A DNA stretch of 64,000 bases, from positions 186,001 to 250,000 of the forward strand of contig JAFLBN010000001.1 in NCBI GenBank assembly GCA_017303395.1, in the 5' to 3' direction. Every line of letters begins with the position of its first letter. The first letter of the stretch is position 1. The notes below the pieces were generated by a model, which was not told the DNA's origin, did no database searches, and worked only from the letters and a program-made list of their open reading frames with translations. The DNA comes from Chitinophagales bacterium. GTDB lineage: Bacteria > Bacteroidota > Bacteroidia > Chitinophagales > Chitinophagaceae. Of the stretch, positions 18,664-27,084 are shown one piece after another. The position numbers and the translations under genes were made by a program.

Positions 18664-19182
18664 ATGTCAAAATCAATTCTCATAATCGCAATAAGCTTCC
18701 TAACAATAGGAAGTTCAAAGGCACAAAGCAACATTCCAATGAAAAGTATCAATCACAACGCACCGGTTACATGCAGCAAGTCTATTGTTATCAATGCAAC
18801 ACCAGAAACAGTTTGGCATTTTGTCACTGAAATCAACAACTGGCCTTCTTGGCAAAAGGATATATCTTTCGCTTCGCTCAACGGGCCGCTTAGTGCAAAT
18901 AGCATTTTTACCTGGAAAACAGGAGGTGCAAAGATCAAATCCATACTTCATACAGTAATTCCTTATTCTGGTTTCGGCTGGACAGGTAAAACATTCGGCA
19001 TGTATGCTATCCACAATTGGAAAATCGAGGCCGACAGGGGAAAGACTAAAGTGACAGTCGATGAAAGTATGGAAGGGTTATTGGCCAGGCTTTTCAAAAA
19101 GTCCTTCAATCGAAATTTGGAAATTGGTATGCAATCATGGCTTGCCATGCTAAAATTAACTTGTGAGCAAACCAAAAATTAA
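18664..19182 (+). CDS. Exported SRPBCC (START-like) protein
   Basis: 172 residues. Signal peptide MSKSILIIAISFLTIGSSKA, then a polyketide-cyclase/START-like domain: SKSIVINATPETVWHFVTEINNWPSWQKDI at the start and a long C-terminal helix (FNRNLEIGMQSWLAMLKLT). These domains bind hydrophobic ligands in a deep cavity. The signal peptide is unusual for the family and is also present in the second SRPBCC gene at 21741. The neighbours are small membrane proteins. The ligand is unknown. Confidence 0.8.
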   Translation: MSKSILIIAISFLTIGSSKAQSNIPMKSINHNAPVTCSKSIVINATPETVWHFVTEINNWPSWQKDISFASLNGPLSANSIFTWKTGGAKIKSILHTVIPYSGFGWTGKTFGMYAIHNWKIEADRGKTKVTVDESMEGLLARLFKKSFNRNLEIGMQSWLAMLKLTCEQTKN

Positions 19183-19245
19183 CTTATGTGAAATACTGTT
19201 TATCAGGGCTTTTAGAATTTTGCAAAAAACGTATTCAAGAATATC

Positions 19246-19608
19246 ATGAGAATCATCTACATAGCAAATATAATTGTCGCTGGATGGATAAGTATTTCAA
19301 GTCTGTTCTATCCAAGACTAGCACAGTCAACTGTTTTTAGTGGCGATATTGCCTACTCTGAAGCAATCAGGCTTGTAGGGGCACTTTGGGGTGCAATTTT
19401 TCTGCTTTCTATCGCAGGAGTTTTCTACCCGACAAAATTTCAGTTGGTCTTGCTATTTCAATTGATCTATAAATCTGTGTGGCTTCTCGTTGTCGCTTTA
19501 CCCGCTCAAATTGAGAAACAGCCATATCCTAAAGGCATGGCTGTCTTTTTTATTATATGGGTTCTTATTTTACCATTTTTTATTCACTGGCGTGAACTTT
19601 GGGCTTAG
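19246..19608 (+). CDS. Small four-helix membrane protein
   Basis: 120 residues with four hydrophobic segments: IIYIANIIVAGWISISSLF, LVGALWGAIFLLSIAGVF, LVLLFQLIYKSVWLLVVAL and GMAVFFIIWVLILPFFIHW. The second helix carries a conserved-looking RLVGALWGA. It has the general size of DoxX/DUF4345-like proteins but is not clearly assignable. It lies 63 nt after the SRPBCC gene, likely in the same transcript. Confidence 0.65.
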   Translation: MRIIYIANIIVAGWISISSLFYPRLAQSTVFSGDIAYSEAIRLVGALWGAIFLLSIAGVFYPTKFQLVLLFQLIYKSVWLLVVALPAQIEKQPYPKGMAVFFIIWVLILPFFIHWRELWA

Positions 19609-19618
19609 TGAAGCATTC

Positions 19619-20047
19619 TTAGGGTGAAAAGACAATTTTCATACGATGGTCTCTCGCAACATATTTTGCAAAACCCAGAAGTGCACCAGTGATCATAATA
19701 TTCCGGAAAAAGTTGATCATTTCAAGTTCTTTTTCTCTGGCAAGGGTACCAGCCATAACATTTGTGATGGGGATAATATCTATGGCTCTGGATAAATGTA
19801 CCAGGAAAGCCATAAGCAGAACATAAAAGCTCATCAACAGATAAGCCAGTCTATCATATCGCCCGGTTACTGCGCTGATAATAAACAGAAAAATACAGCC
19901 CGCAGTAAAATAGTTCCAGAAATACCTGTAGGGCATATATTCCGGAACCAATGAAGCGCCGACAGTTGGTTTAGCTAAGTGAAGGACGAGGTATAATGTA
20001 AATGATAGTGGAAAAACATATCGTCCAAGATTTAGGATCTTATTCAT
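19619..20047 (-). CDS. DoxX-like/small membrane protein
   Basis: 142 residues with four membrane segments (FPLSFTLYLVLHL, YFTAGCIFLFIISAVTG, YLLMSFYVLLMAFLVHL, FRNIMITGALLGFAKYVA). The pattern and length fit the DoxX/DUF-type four-helix family. It ends 11 bp from the convergent gene at 19608 and lies 5 nt after the YCII-like gene, so it is co-transcribed with that gene. The function is unknown. Confidence 0.65.
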   Translation of the reverse strand: MNKILNLGRYVFPLSFTLYLVLHLAKPTVGASLVPEYMPYRYFWNYFTAGCIFLFIISAVTGRYDRLAYLLMSFYVLLMAFLVHLSRAIDIIPITNVMAGTLAREKELEMINFFRNIMITGALLGFAKYVARDHRMKIVFSP

Positions 20048-20052
20048 ACTAA

Positions 20053-20406
20053 TCAGTTTATTGGGAATGGAACAAGAGGACGTATCTCAACCGAGCTTTC
20101 CGGATATTTAAGGATAGGACATGTTTTGCACCATTCCTGCACTTCTGCTTCATTATCTGATTTGCAAATAAGGAAGCCAGACACAAGGACTGTGTTTGCA
20201 TTCTTAAATGGCACATCTGATACATCTTTCGTCGTTACCAACGTCGACCTGTATTCAACCGGTGCCGTGTATACTAATTTGCCTTGCATGGCGATACCTC
20301 CAATCCATGATTGCCATTTGGGCATATCTTCGACCATGTCTTCAGCTGTAGCCAGATAGCCATTATCTTGACTGGCATTGCGAAATAATAACAGATACTC
20401 TTTCAT
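20053..20406 (-). CDS. YCII-domain protein
   Basis: The frame is open from 20478, but the Met at 20406 gives the standard YCII start MKEYLLLFRNAS. About 117 residues. The ferredoxin-like fold includes MPKWQSWIGGIAMQGKL and a C-terminal VEIRPLVPF strand. YCII proteins of this size are small alpha-beta barrels linked with extracytoplasmic-function signalling or of unknown activity. It lies upstream of the membrane protein and downstream of the Crp/Fnr gene at 20484 on the same strand, so it likely belongs to that operon. Confidence 0.8.
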   Translation of the reverse strand: MKEYLLLFRNASQDNGYLATAEDMVEDMPKWQSWIGGIAMQGKLVYTAPVEYRSTLVTTKDVSDVPFKNANTVLVSGFLICKSDNEAEVQEWCKTCPILKYPESSVEIRPLVPFPIN

Positions 20407-20483
20407 AAGAAAAATTTTGCTTTTGATGATTGACCAAAATTCTTCTATTGCACAGACATGATTATTGACAATTGTCAACGTTT

Positions 20484-21053
20484 TCAGACTTTAGCCCTCA
20501 AACGACTGAATGTTTCCTGAGATATTCCCAGGTATGATGCAATCAGCTTACTAGGCAGACGACTCATTAATGACGGGCGATACTCTATAAGCCATTTGAT
20601 CCGCTCGAGTGCTGATAATGCAACGAAGGTATTGATACGATGCACTGAGTTGGCATAGGACATTTCGAGGATTTGCTTATATACGATATCAAATTGTGGT
20701 ACGGATGACATTAGAAGTTCGAAATTATTACGGTCAATTGCAAACAACTGTGAATTTTCAACAGCTCTTATATTTTCTAGTGCAGGCTCTGCCTTGCTGA
20801 AACTGATCAGTTCAGAACACCAATTATCCTCAACAACAATATCCCTTGTAGTTTCATTCAGAGACTGGTCATAAACAAAAACCTGAAGACACCCCTTGGC
20901 AATGTAATAGACATATTTGCAGACCTCTCCCTCTTTCAGTAGAAATTCGTTTCTTCCGACTTTTATTTCCCTAACGCTATTCAAAACTGTTTCCAACCCC
21001 TCAGGTTCAGGACCGAGGCGTTTCTCTATATGCGTTCGTAGTATTTCTTTCAT
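20484..21053 (-). CDS. Short Crp/Fnr-family regulator
   Basis: 189 residues. Sensor jelly roll EFLLKEGEVCKYVYYIAKGCLQVF, central dimer helix and HTH IASYLGISQETFSRLRAKV at the very C-terminus. It heads the unit with the YCII and membrane-protein genes. Its start lies about 50 bp from that of the divergent Crp/Fnr gene at 21103, so the two regulators share a short divergent promoter region. Confidence 0.88.
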   Translation of the reverse strand: MKEILRTHIEKRLGPEPEGLETVLNSVREIKVGRNEFLLKEGEVCKYVYYIAKGCLQVFVYDQSLNETTRDIVVEDNWCSELISFSKAEPALENIRAVENSQLFAIDRNNFELLMSSVPQFDIVYKQILEMSYANSVHRINTFVALSALERIKWLIEYRPSLMSRLPSKLIASYLGISQETFSRLRAKV

Positions 21054-21102
21054 ACCTTACTGTCTGATTGTAAGCTTCACTAAAATAGATAATTTCAGGT
21101 CT

Positions 21103-21687
21103 ATGCCTCAACATCCAATCCGTTTATTTATTGCAAATTATGTTTCAATCGCTGATTCAGATTGGCAAGAAATAGAAGTAGCATTTGAGCGCTTTGAAAC
21201 AGACAAAGGAGCAATAATTTTGCAAGAGGGCAAAATATGCAGGTATCTTTATTTCCTTGAAAGTGGACTGTTGAGGTTTTACTTAACTAAAGACGGAAAA
21301 GACGTCACAAAATTCTTTACTGACGCGCCATATATGTTCACATCTCAAGTCAGCTTCAGTTCTCAGACACCGGCAAAAGAAACAATCCAAGCAATAGAAA
21401 AATCCGTTGTATGGCAAATTAGTTTGACGCAGGCTAATCAGCTATTACGTTTCCCCGTCTGGAGTGAGTTTATCAGAAAACTAATTCAAGAAGTACAATA
21501 TTATACAGAAGAAATACTTTCGGAAATGCAGACAGAAACAGCAGAAACAAGGTATGAAATCATGCTTAAAAACAAGCCTGACTGGCTGCAGCGTATACCA
21601 TTGAAATATCTTGCAAGCTACCTGGGCATTGCAATGCCGTCCCTAAGCAGAATTCGGAAAAAATTTCAATCGCAGTCCGGAAGTTAA
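21103..21687 (+). CDS. Short Crp/Fnr-family regulator
   Basis: The frame is open from 20917, but upstream sequence is antisense to the neighbour. The ATG at 21103 gives a normal 194-residue protein. Jelly roll GAIILQEGKICRYLYFLESG, HTH LASYLGIAMPSLSRIRKKF. It is divergent from the Crp/Fnr gene at 20484 and is followed by the exported SRPBCC gene, which is its likely target. Confidence 0.88.
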   Translation: MPQHPIRLFIANYVSIADSDWQEIEVAFERFETDKGAIILQEGKICRYLYFLESGLLRFYLTKDGKDVTKFFTDAPYMFTSQVSFSSQTPAKETIQAIEKSVVWQISLTQANQLLRFPVWSEFIRKLIQEVQYYTEEILSEMQTETAETRYEIMLKNKPDWLQRIPLKYLASYLGIAMPSLSRIRKKFQSQSGS

Positions 21688-21740
21688 CATAGGTGAATGT
21701 CTATGTAATACCATAAGATGACTTTTGTACAAAAAAAATT

Positions 21741-22238
21741 ATGATGCAAAAGTTAATCTTGATGACGACTTTCTTATTTGCTGTCAACTCCATTGTATCA
21801 GCTAAGGGTAATAGACACTTTAGTCATACTGTTGTCACTGCTGCCAGCCGACAAGACCTATGGCAGGTATGGACAGATGTTGACAATTGGCATAAATGGG
21901 ATTCCGGTCTTAGAAAAGCAACGATATATGGAGAATTTAAAACTGGTACGAAAGGCGAGCTAATTCCGGATAAAGGGCCGAGTGCAAGATTTGTAATAAC
22001 AGAGGTTTATAGTGATAGCTCCTACGTTTTCAAAACCAAAATCCCGTTAGGATGGCTGGTTATTAAACGCTTTATGCAAGACAAATCCGGACAGTTATAC
22101 TTCACGCATGATGTAAAGTTCAAAGGTTTGTTAAGTCCTTTGTGGGCTGTCTTGCTTGGAAAAAGGTACCGCAAAATGCTACCTGTAGTAATGGAGGAAA
22201 TCAGAAAAATTGCGGAAGCTAAAACGACAAAATCTTGA
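21741..22238 (+). CDS. Exported SRPBCC (START-like) protein
   Basis: 165 residues. Signal peptide MMQKLILMTTFLFAVNSIVSA, then an SRPBCC domain: HTVVTAASRQDLWQVWTDVD, NWHKWDSG, and C-terminal helix KMLPVVMEEIRKIAEA. It is paralogous in layout to 18664. It follows the Crp/Fnr gene by 53 nt and ends before a strong terminator. Confidence 0.8.
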   Translation: MMQKLILMTTFLFAVNSIVSAKGNRHFSHTVVTAASRQDLWQVWTDVDNWHKWDSGLRKATIYGEFKTGTKGELIPDKGPSARFVITEVYSDSSYVFKTKIPLGWLVIKRFMQDKSGQLYFTHDVKFKGLLSPLWAVLLGKRYRKMLPVVMEEIRKIAEAKTTKS

Positions 22239-22261
22239 CAACGATAATCATACTGATAGGG

Positions 22262-22287
22262 CTGGCAGTATTATAATCTACTGCCAG
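22262..22287. terminator. Bidirectional terminator between convergent genes
   Basis: 9-bp perfect stem CTGGCAGTA / TACTGCCAG with an 8-nt loop and TCTTTATCTTTTT after it on the plus strand. It lies between the SRPBCC gene and the convergent DUF2147 gene. Confidence 0.75.
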
Positions 22288-22313
22288 TCTTTATCTTTTT
22301 ATTCAGGTAACAC

Positions 22314-22760
22314 CTACTTATATCGCGTCCATATTTCTGTTCTGCCAAAAAGCGATACTCCGACGTATCCCCTTATTGAAAGCTCTGTCAGACTTTTTAG
22401 GGTCATTTTACAAGAATAGGTCTTTCCCTCGCGTGGGTTATAGATACTACCATTTTCCCAGTTCCCATCACCATCATACTCGAAGTCCTTCAATATTTCC
22501 AGCCCTATCACATCCCTAGAACGTAAAGCCTTATCGGGATTTTTTTCATCCTTGGAAGACCCACCTGTTCCCCAGGTGATCTTTCCAAAATAGTTGTTTC
22601 CCTTTTTGTAGATCACTATTCTACTATTCTTTTGTGGTGATAGCCACTCACCATTAATGCCATCTGCCTTTGTCTGTCCATGTAATGAACTTGCTATTAG
22701 AACAAGAAATATAAGGATTAGTGCGCAGTTTAAAATTCCCTTCGGTTGATATTTATTCAT
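22314..22760 (-). CDS. DUF2147 family exported protein (paralogue)
   Basis: The frame is open from 22799. The Met at 22760 (MNKYQPKG) precedes a proper signal peptide (LNCALILIFLVLIASSLHGQ) and is preferred. About 148 residues. DUF2147 landmarks: GINGEWLSPQKNSRIVIYKK, GKTYSCKMTLKSLTELSIRG and FGRTEIWTRYK. It is clearly related to the protein at 12655-13107. It is monocistronic here. The gap 22761-23100 has no recognisable gene. Confidence 0.82.
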   Translation of the reverse strand: MNKYQPKGILNCALILIFLVLIASSLHGQTKADGINGEWLSPQKNSRIVIYKKGNNYFGKITWGTGGSSKDEKNPDKALRSRDVIGLEILKDFEYDGDGNWENGSIYNPREGKTYSCKMTLKSLTELSIRGYVGVSLFGRTEIWTRYK

Positions 22761-23100
22761 ATAATTCGCTTTAGTATTCACGAACAAACCTCCGAACAAA
22801 TCAGCCTAGAAACGATAACAAATGTTTATTCTTATGAAAGAAGCCCGACATAGTAGTGCATTCTAAAGTTTCTTGATCTTGTTGAGACACTAACCAAGTA
22901 TGCTTAGGTATATGATTACTAATACTGATAACTTTTGGCACAAAACTATTAACGACTTAAGAATATTACTCGCCAGTAAATCTGTAACTACTTGTGACTA
23001 ATTATATAAGCCATTGAAATGTATAATATAATCCCTGTTTTGTATAACCAGAGCAGAATTTGACACCGGACATTTGCATCAGTACTAAAACAATAAAATT

Positions 23101-24066
23101 GTGCGAAAATCAACAGTAGTCAAAATGTCGATAATAGCAGTATTTGCTATGTCATTCCAAATTTGCGATTGCATTGGCCAATCAGTCATAAAATCTAAAA
23201 CAGTTCTAATAACCGGTGCTGCAAGTGGAATTGGGAAGGCAACAGCTATTGAGTTTGTCAAAAATGGTTATGTAACCTACGCCACTGATAAGGACACCAG
23301 CAATATGCAAGACCTTGTAAAAATGGGATGTAAAGTACTTTATATAGATATAACAATTGATTCTGTGATGGCTAACAGAATAAAATACATTGAAACTGAA
23401 ACAGGCGGTATTGATATTCTAGTAAATAATGCAGGGTACGGACAAAACGGGTTCATTGAAGAATTATCTATTTCTAAAATAAAAAAACAGTTTGATGTGA
23501 ATGTTTTTGGGATGCTTCGAATGTCCCAACTGGTGCTACCTAAAATGAGGGAGCGAAGATCAGGAAGAATAATAAATGTTGGTTCAGTCGGAGGTGACTT
23601 CACAACGCCTGGAGCAAGTGCCTACCACGCTTCGAAGTGGGCTGTCGAAAGTTTCACTGACGGTTTGAGAGGTGAACTAAGACAATTTGGAATCGATGTG
23701 GTATTGATAAAACCAGGTGGTGTTTATACTAATTTTATGAACACAGCCAACAAACTATACCCTGAGCCACTACCAGATGGAACTTATAATGAAATGAGGG
23801 AAAAATTTCTTAAGCAATCAAATGCTATGTTCGATCCAAAAAAGAGAACCTACGGCATTTTAACGGCTGAAAAAGTTGCAAGTGTAATTCTAAAATCAGC
23901 GCAAAAAAGAAACCCTAAAACAAGGTATAAAATTGGTGCACTAGCAAAGATTACGCCCGTAATTCATTCATTGCTAAGTGATAGAGGTTTTGATAAGTTT
24001 ATGCTTAGGCAATTCAAGATATCAACAAAAAAAGGGGTATCATTTTATAACACAAAATCTAAATAA
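23101..24066 (+). CDS. Classical SDR with an N-terminal hydrophobic/signal-like extension
   Basis: Up to 321 residues from a GTG at 23101. ATG alternatives lie 24 nt or more inside. The SDR core: TGAASGIG cofactor loop, NNAGYGQNG, Ser in NVGSVGGDF, and YHASK catalytic pair. The first about 27 residues (MSIIAVFAMSFQICDCIGQ) look like a signal peptide, which is odd for an NAD(P)-dependent enzyme. A start inside this region would remove it. It is 3 nt upstream of a paralogous SDR that shares long blocks (GGIDILVNNAGYGQNGFIEE-like), so the pair is a tandem duplication. Confidence 0.82.
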   Translation: MRKSTVVKMSIIAVFAMSFQICDCIGQSVIKSKTVLITGAASGIGKATAIEFVKNGYVTYATDKDTSNMQDLVKMGCKVLYIDITIDSVMANRIKYIETETGGIDILVNNAGYGQNGFIEELSISKIKKQFDVNVFGMLRMSQLVLPKMRERRSGRIINVGSVGGDFTTPGASAYHASKWAVESFTDGLRGELRQFGIDVVLIKPGGVYTNFMNTANKLYPEPLPDGTYNEMREKFLKQSNAMFDPKKRTYGILTAEKVASVILKSAQKRNPKTRYKIGALAKITPVIHSLLSDRGFDKFMLRQFKISTKKGVSFYNTKSK

Positions 24067-24068
24067 AC

Positions 24069-24899
24069 ATGCAAACAGTATTAATAACAGGAGCCTCGTC
24101 AGGAATAGGCAAAGAAACTGCAAAATTGTTTACAAAAAACGGCTTTAAAGTAATTGCAGTTGCGAGAAACATTGAAAAAATGAAAGACATTGAACAATTG
24201 GGATGCTCAATATTTTCAATGGATATAACCAACGAAGATAGCATCCAAACTTCCTTTAAGAATATCTATTCAAAACACAAGCAAATTGATATTTTAATAA
24301 ACAATGCCGGATATTCACAAAATGGCTTTATTGAAGAGTTAACTTTATCGCAACTTAAATATCAGTTTGATGTCAATGTATTTGGCCTAATAAGAATAAC
24401 GCAAATGGTTTTACCCAAAATGAGAGAAAGGAGTAAGGGACATATAATTAATATTGGTTCAGTTGGTGGAGATTTTACGTCTCCAGGTGCAGGCGCATAC
24501 CACTCAAGTAAATATGCTGTTGAAAGTATCAGTGATGCTTTAAGACAAGAATTAAATTGTTTTGGAATTAACGTTTCTCTGATTAAGCCTGGTGGAGTAG
24601 AAACCGCTTTTGTAGACAATTCACAGTATCCTAAACCCATTGCAGGAAACCCGTACGGCAAAATGAGAGAGAATTTTCTTAAAATGTTGTCAAATATTTT
24701 AAAATCAAATAACAGCTCATTCCCTATCTTAAAGCCAATTGAAGTAGCAACTGCTATATTGGACACAGCAAAAAACTCCAATCCCAAAACAAGAATCAGG
24801 ATAGGGAGGACAGCAAAAATGATGCCTATCATGAAATTGCTGATGAGTGATAAGGCGTTTGATAAAATGATTATGAATCAACTTGGACTTTTGAAATGA
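24069..24899 (+). CDS. Classical SDR (tandem paralogue)
   Basis: 276 residues. It starts directly at the Rossmann strand (MQTVLITGASSGIG), with NNAGYSQNGFIEE, NIGSVGGDF and YHSSK. It is close to the upstream SDR but without the leader. Its stop overlaps the AraC regulator start by 4 nt (ATGATGA region at 24896). The substrate is unknown. Confidence 0.9.
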   Translation: MQTVLITGASSGIGKETAKLFTKNGFKVIAVARNIEKMKDIEQLGCSIFSMDITNEDSIQTSFKNIYSKHKQIDILINNAGYSQNGFIEELTLSQLKYQFDVNVFGLIRITQMVLPKMRERSKGHIINIGSVGGDFTSPGAGAYHSSKYAVESISDALRQELNCFGINVSLIKPGGVETAFVDNSQYPKPIAGNPYGKMRENFLKMLSNILKSNNSSFPILKPIEVATAILDTAKNSNPKTRIRIGRTAKMMPIMKLLMSDKAFDKMIMNQLGLLK

Positions 24900-25807
24900 T
24901 GAATGAGTTTTTAAGAATAAAATCGATAAGTCAACTGCATCAGATGATAGGTTATGAAAAACCTAAACATCCTTTAATCACTGTTATCGACTATTCGAAA
25001 ATAAAAGGAAATCCAGACCATTATGATATAAAAATCGTTACTGATTTTTATATCATAAGTCTTAAAAGCCCATCACCAAAATCACTCCAATATGGCAGGC
25101 AATATTATGACTTTGAGGAAGGAACAATGATGTTTATGGCACCCAATCAAGTCTTTTCTGTTGGCGAATTTAACGACCAAATAAAATATAATGGCTGGGG
25201 AATTTATATTCATCCCGACTTATTTTTAAATAGTTCATTAGGAAGAAAAATAAAGAGCTTTTCATTTTTCACATATGCAGTTAATGAAGCTTTACACCTC
25301 TCGGAAGATGAAAAAAATACACTTTCAGTAATTGCAGACAGTATTATAAAAGAATACAGTGGGAACATTGACAAATTCAGTCAAGATGTGATAATTACAG
25401 CAGTAGAACAGTTGCTAAACTATTCGCAGAGATTTTATGGACGACAGTTTATCACAAGGCAAAAAGTTAATAGTGATTTGCTTTCTAACTTCGAAAACTT
25501 AGTTATTGGGTACTTTAACTCAAATGAGATTACAAATAAAGGTTTACCAACAGTAGGATATTTTGCCGATAAGCTCAACTTGTCTGCAAGCTATTTGACA
25601 GACCTTTTAAAAAAGGAAACTGGTAAGACAACCAAAGAGTATATACAAATTCAGGTCATTGAGCTGGCAAAAAATAAACTACTAAACTCTAAAGACACAG
25701 TTAATGAAATAGCTTATTCATTAGGTTTCGAATATCCACAGTATTTTAACCGCTTATTTAAATCTAAGACTGGGATGACTCCGGTGGAATTTAGACATGC
25801 CAATTAA
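24896..25807 (+). CDS. AraC-family transcriptional regulator
   Basis: 303 residues. The N-terminal cupin-like sensing region has IISLKSPSPKSLQYGRQYYD. The C-terminal double HTH (about 215-300) has YFADKLNLSASYLTDLLKKE and IAYSLGFEYPQYFNRLFKSK, ending in the GMTPVEFR signature. It is co-translated with the two SDRs and most likely regulates their operon. Confidence 0.92.
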   Translation: MMNEFLRIKSISQLHQMIGYEKPKHPLITVIDYSKIKGNPDHYDIKIVTDFYIISLKSPSPKSLQYGRQYYDFEEGTMMFMAPNQVFSVGEFNDQIKYNGWGIYIHPDLFLNSSLGRKIKSFSFFTYAVNEALHLSEDEKNTLSVIADSIIKEYSGNIDKFSQDVIITAVEQLLNYSQRFYGRQFITRQKVNSDLLSNFENLVIGYFNSNEITNKGLPTVGYFADKLNLSASYLTDLLKKETGKTTKEYIQIQVIELAKNKLLNSKDTVNEIAYSLGFEYPQYFNRLFKSKTGMTPVEFRHAN

Positions 25808-25862
25808 GTTGGAAGTGACGTTAAAATGCGACCAGATGAAAAATAGTCTCAATGAATAGCTA

Positions 25863-25991
25863 ATGCAAGACTGGAGAGCAATTATAATCAGTCTTATTAG
25901 CCTACTACTTAGCTTGATTTTTTAAGAATATAATATTGCCTTTATCGTAATTGGAGGTGGCGTATTGGGCTGTATCCTTTGTTTATGCTGA
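25863..25991 (+). pseudogene. Small membrane-protein ORF interrupted by a stop
   Basis: Reads MQDWRAIIISLISLLLSLIF, then TAA at 25923, then in the same frame EYNIAFIVIGGGVLGCILCLC and TGA. Both halves look like membrane helices of one about 42-residue two-helix protein broken by one nonsense codon. A chance hydrophobic frame in AT-rich DNA is the alternative. Confidence 0.3.
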
Positions 25992-26112
25992 AACCCTGAA
26001 CAAACCTATGCCATTATGAAAAAACTACATTTGAAAAGCCTAACGGGATCGAACCAACTATGATTAAAAACCAACTACTTACAAATATAATATTGGTTAA
26101 CACAAAAAGTAG

Positions 26113-26577
26113 AACCCCTGAAAAACCGCGACAGTAGCGACTTTCAGGGGTTCTTGATTTTGTAGAGTGGAGTCTACGGAACGAGTGTCGAACCAACTAA
26201 AGGATTTTTTCTGGCGCATATACCCACTGAAAGACAGTATAGGCTTGAATTCTAGAGGTTCGTACTGAATCTATTTTTCAAACTCATTCAAAATATAAAA
26301 TTTTAGAAAACTGGCGATTATTGATAATATGAACTGGTTAGACCAAAAGATAAAGGAGCCCGTTTGGGCTCCTTTATCTTTTCCGGAATACATTATTACT
26401 GCAAAAGCAAATTATTAGGTGTAAACTTTATACAGGACTAGTCACAGGACGACACATTTCTAACACTCGAATTCTGTAGTATTTTGTAGCATTTTATACA
26501 AATCATTGAAAACAAATAAGATAGATATAAATTCCGGCGATTTTATTGTAGCACTTTTGTAGCATATATGTAGCATA
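26113..26577. repeat. Dispersed repeat copy 4 (full module)
   Basis: Left hairpin 26113-26152 (AACCCCTGAAA/TTTCAGGGGTT, T-rich on the minus side). Core 26168-26330. Second hairpin 26345-26382 with stem AAAAGATAAAGGAGCC and its complement around CGTTTG. Arm block 26471-26577 with TTTTGTAGCATTTTA, TTGTAGCAC, TTTGTAGCAT and ATGTAGCAT. In this copy the distal end reads CTCATTC, which as minus-strand RNA keeps pairing through a U-G wobble. Confidence 0.85.
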
Positions 26578-26634
26578 CAGTTACCATATACCATAGCTTA
26601 AATATTACGTAGTTATGTTATCCAGAATAATGGA

Positions 26635-27030
26635 TTATTTATTTCTTTTAAAGATTCTTTCTGTAATCTGGCTCTTATAAATCCACAATAGTATAGCACA
26701 AGCGATCCATACAATAACTGCCATATAGAACAATTGTCCACCATCACTCATCACTTCAATTCCGAGTTTAGTTAAATGAAAGAAAATAGCACCACTCATC
26801 GTACCTATTGCAAGCAGTGCACCAAATGCTACGGTTCTTGGAACAATTAATAATATAGAGGCAATGAACTCTACGATACCAGAGCCATAACGCCCCCATG
26901 GCTCCATTCCTACAGTTGTAAATATATATTTACTTTCCTCACTACCACCAAACTTATGGCCAAGGGTTTGTAATAGAATATACGCTGCTATTAAACGCAG
27001 TACCCACATGAATATCTTTTTAGGTTGCAT
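26635..27030 (-). CDS. DoxX family membrane protein
   Basis: 131 residues, four membrane segments, with the DoxX-type start VLRLIAAYILLQTLGHKF, GRYGSGIVEFIASILLIVP in the second helix pair and FHLTKLGIEV between. DoxX proteins are small quinone- or redox-linked membrane proteins, and the precise role of this branch is unknown. It is 55 bp downstream of the Crp/Fnr gene on the same strand. Confidence 0.8.
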   Translation of the reverse strand: MQPKKIFMWVLRLIAAYILLQTLGHKFGGSEESKYIFTTVGMEPWGRYGSGIVEFIASILLIVPRTVAFGALLAIGTMSGAIFFHLTKLGIEVMSDGGQLFYMAVIVWIACAILLWIYKSQITERIFKRNK

Positions 27031-27084
27031 GACATTATTTTTTGTAATGCAATACTAAGTTTCACCGGAATTTTAATTTGTCGT

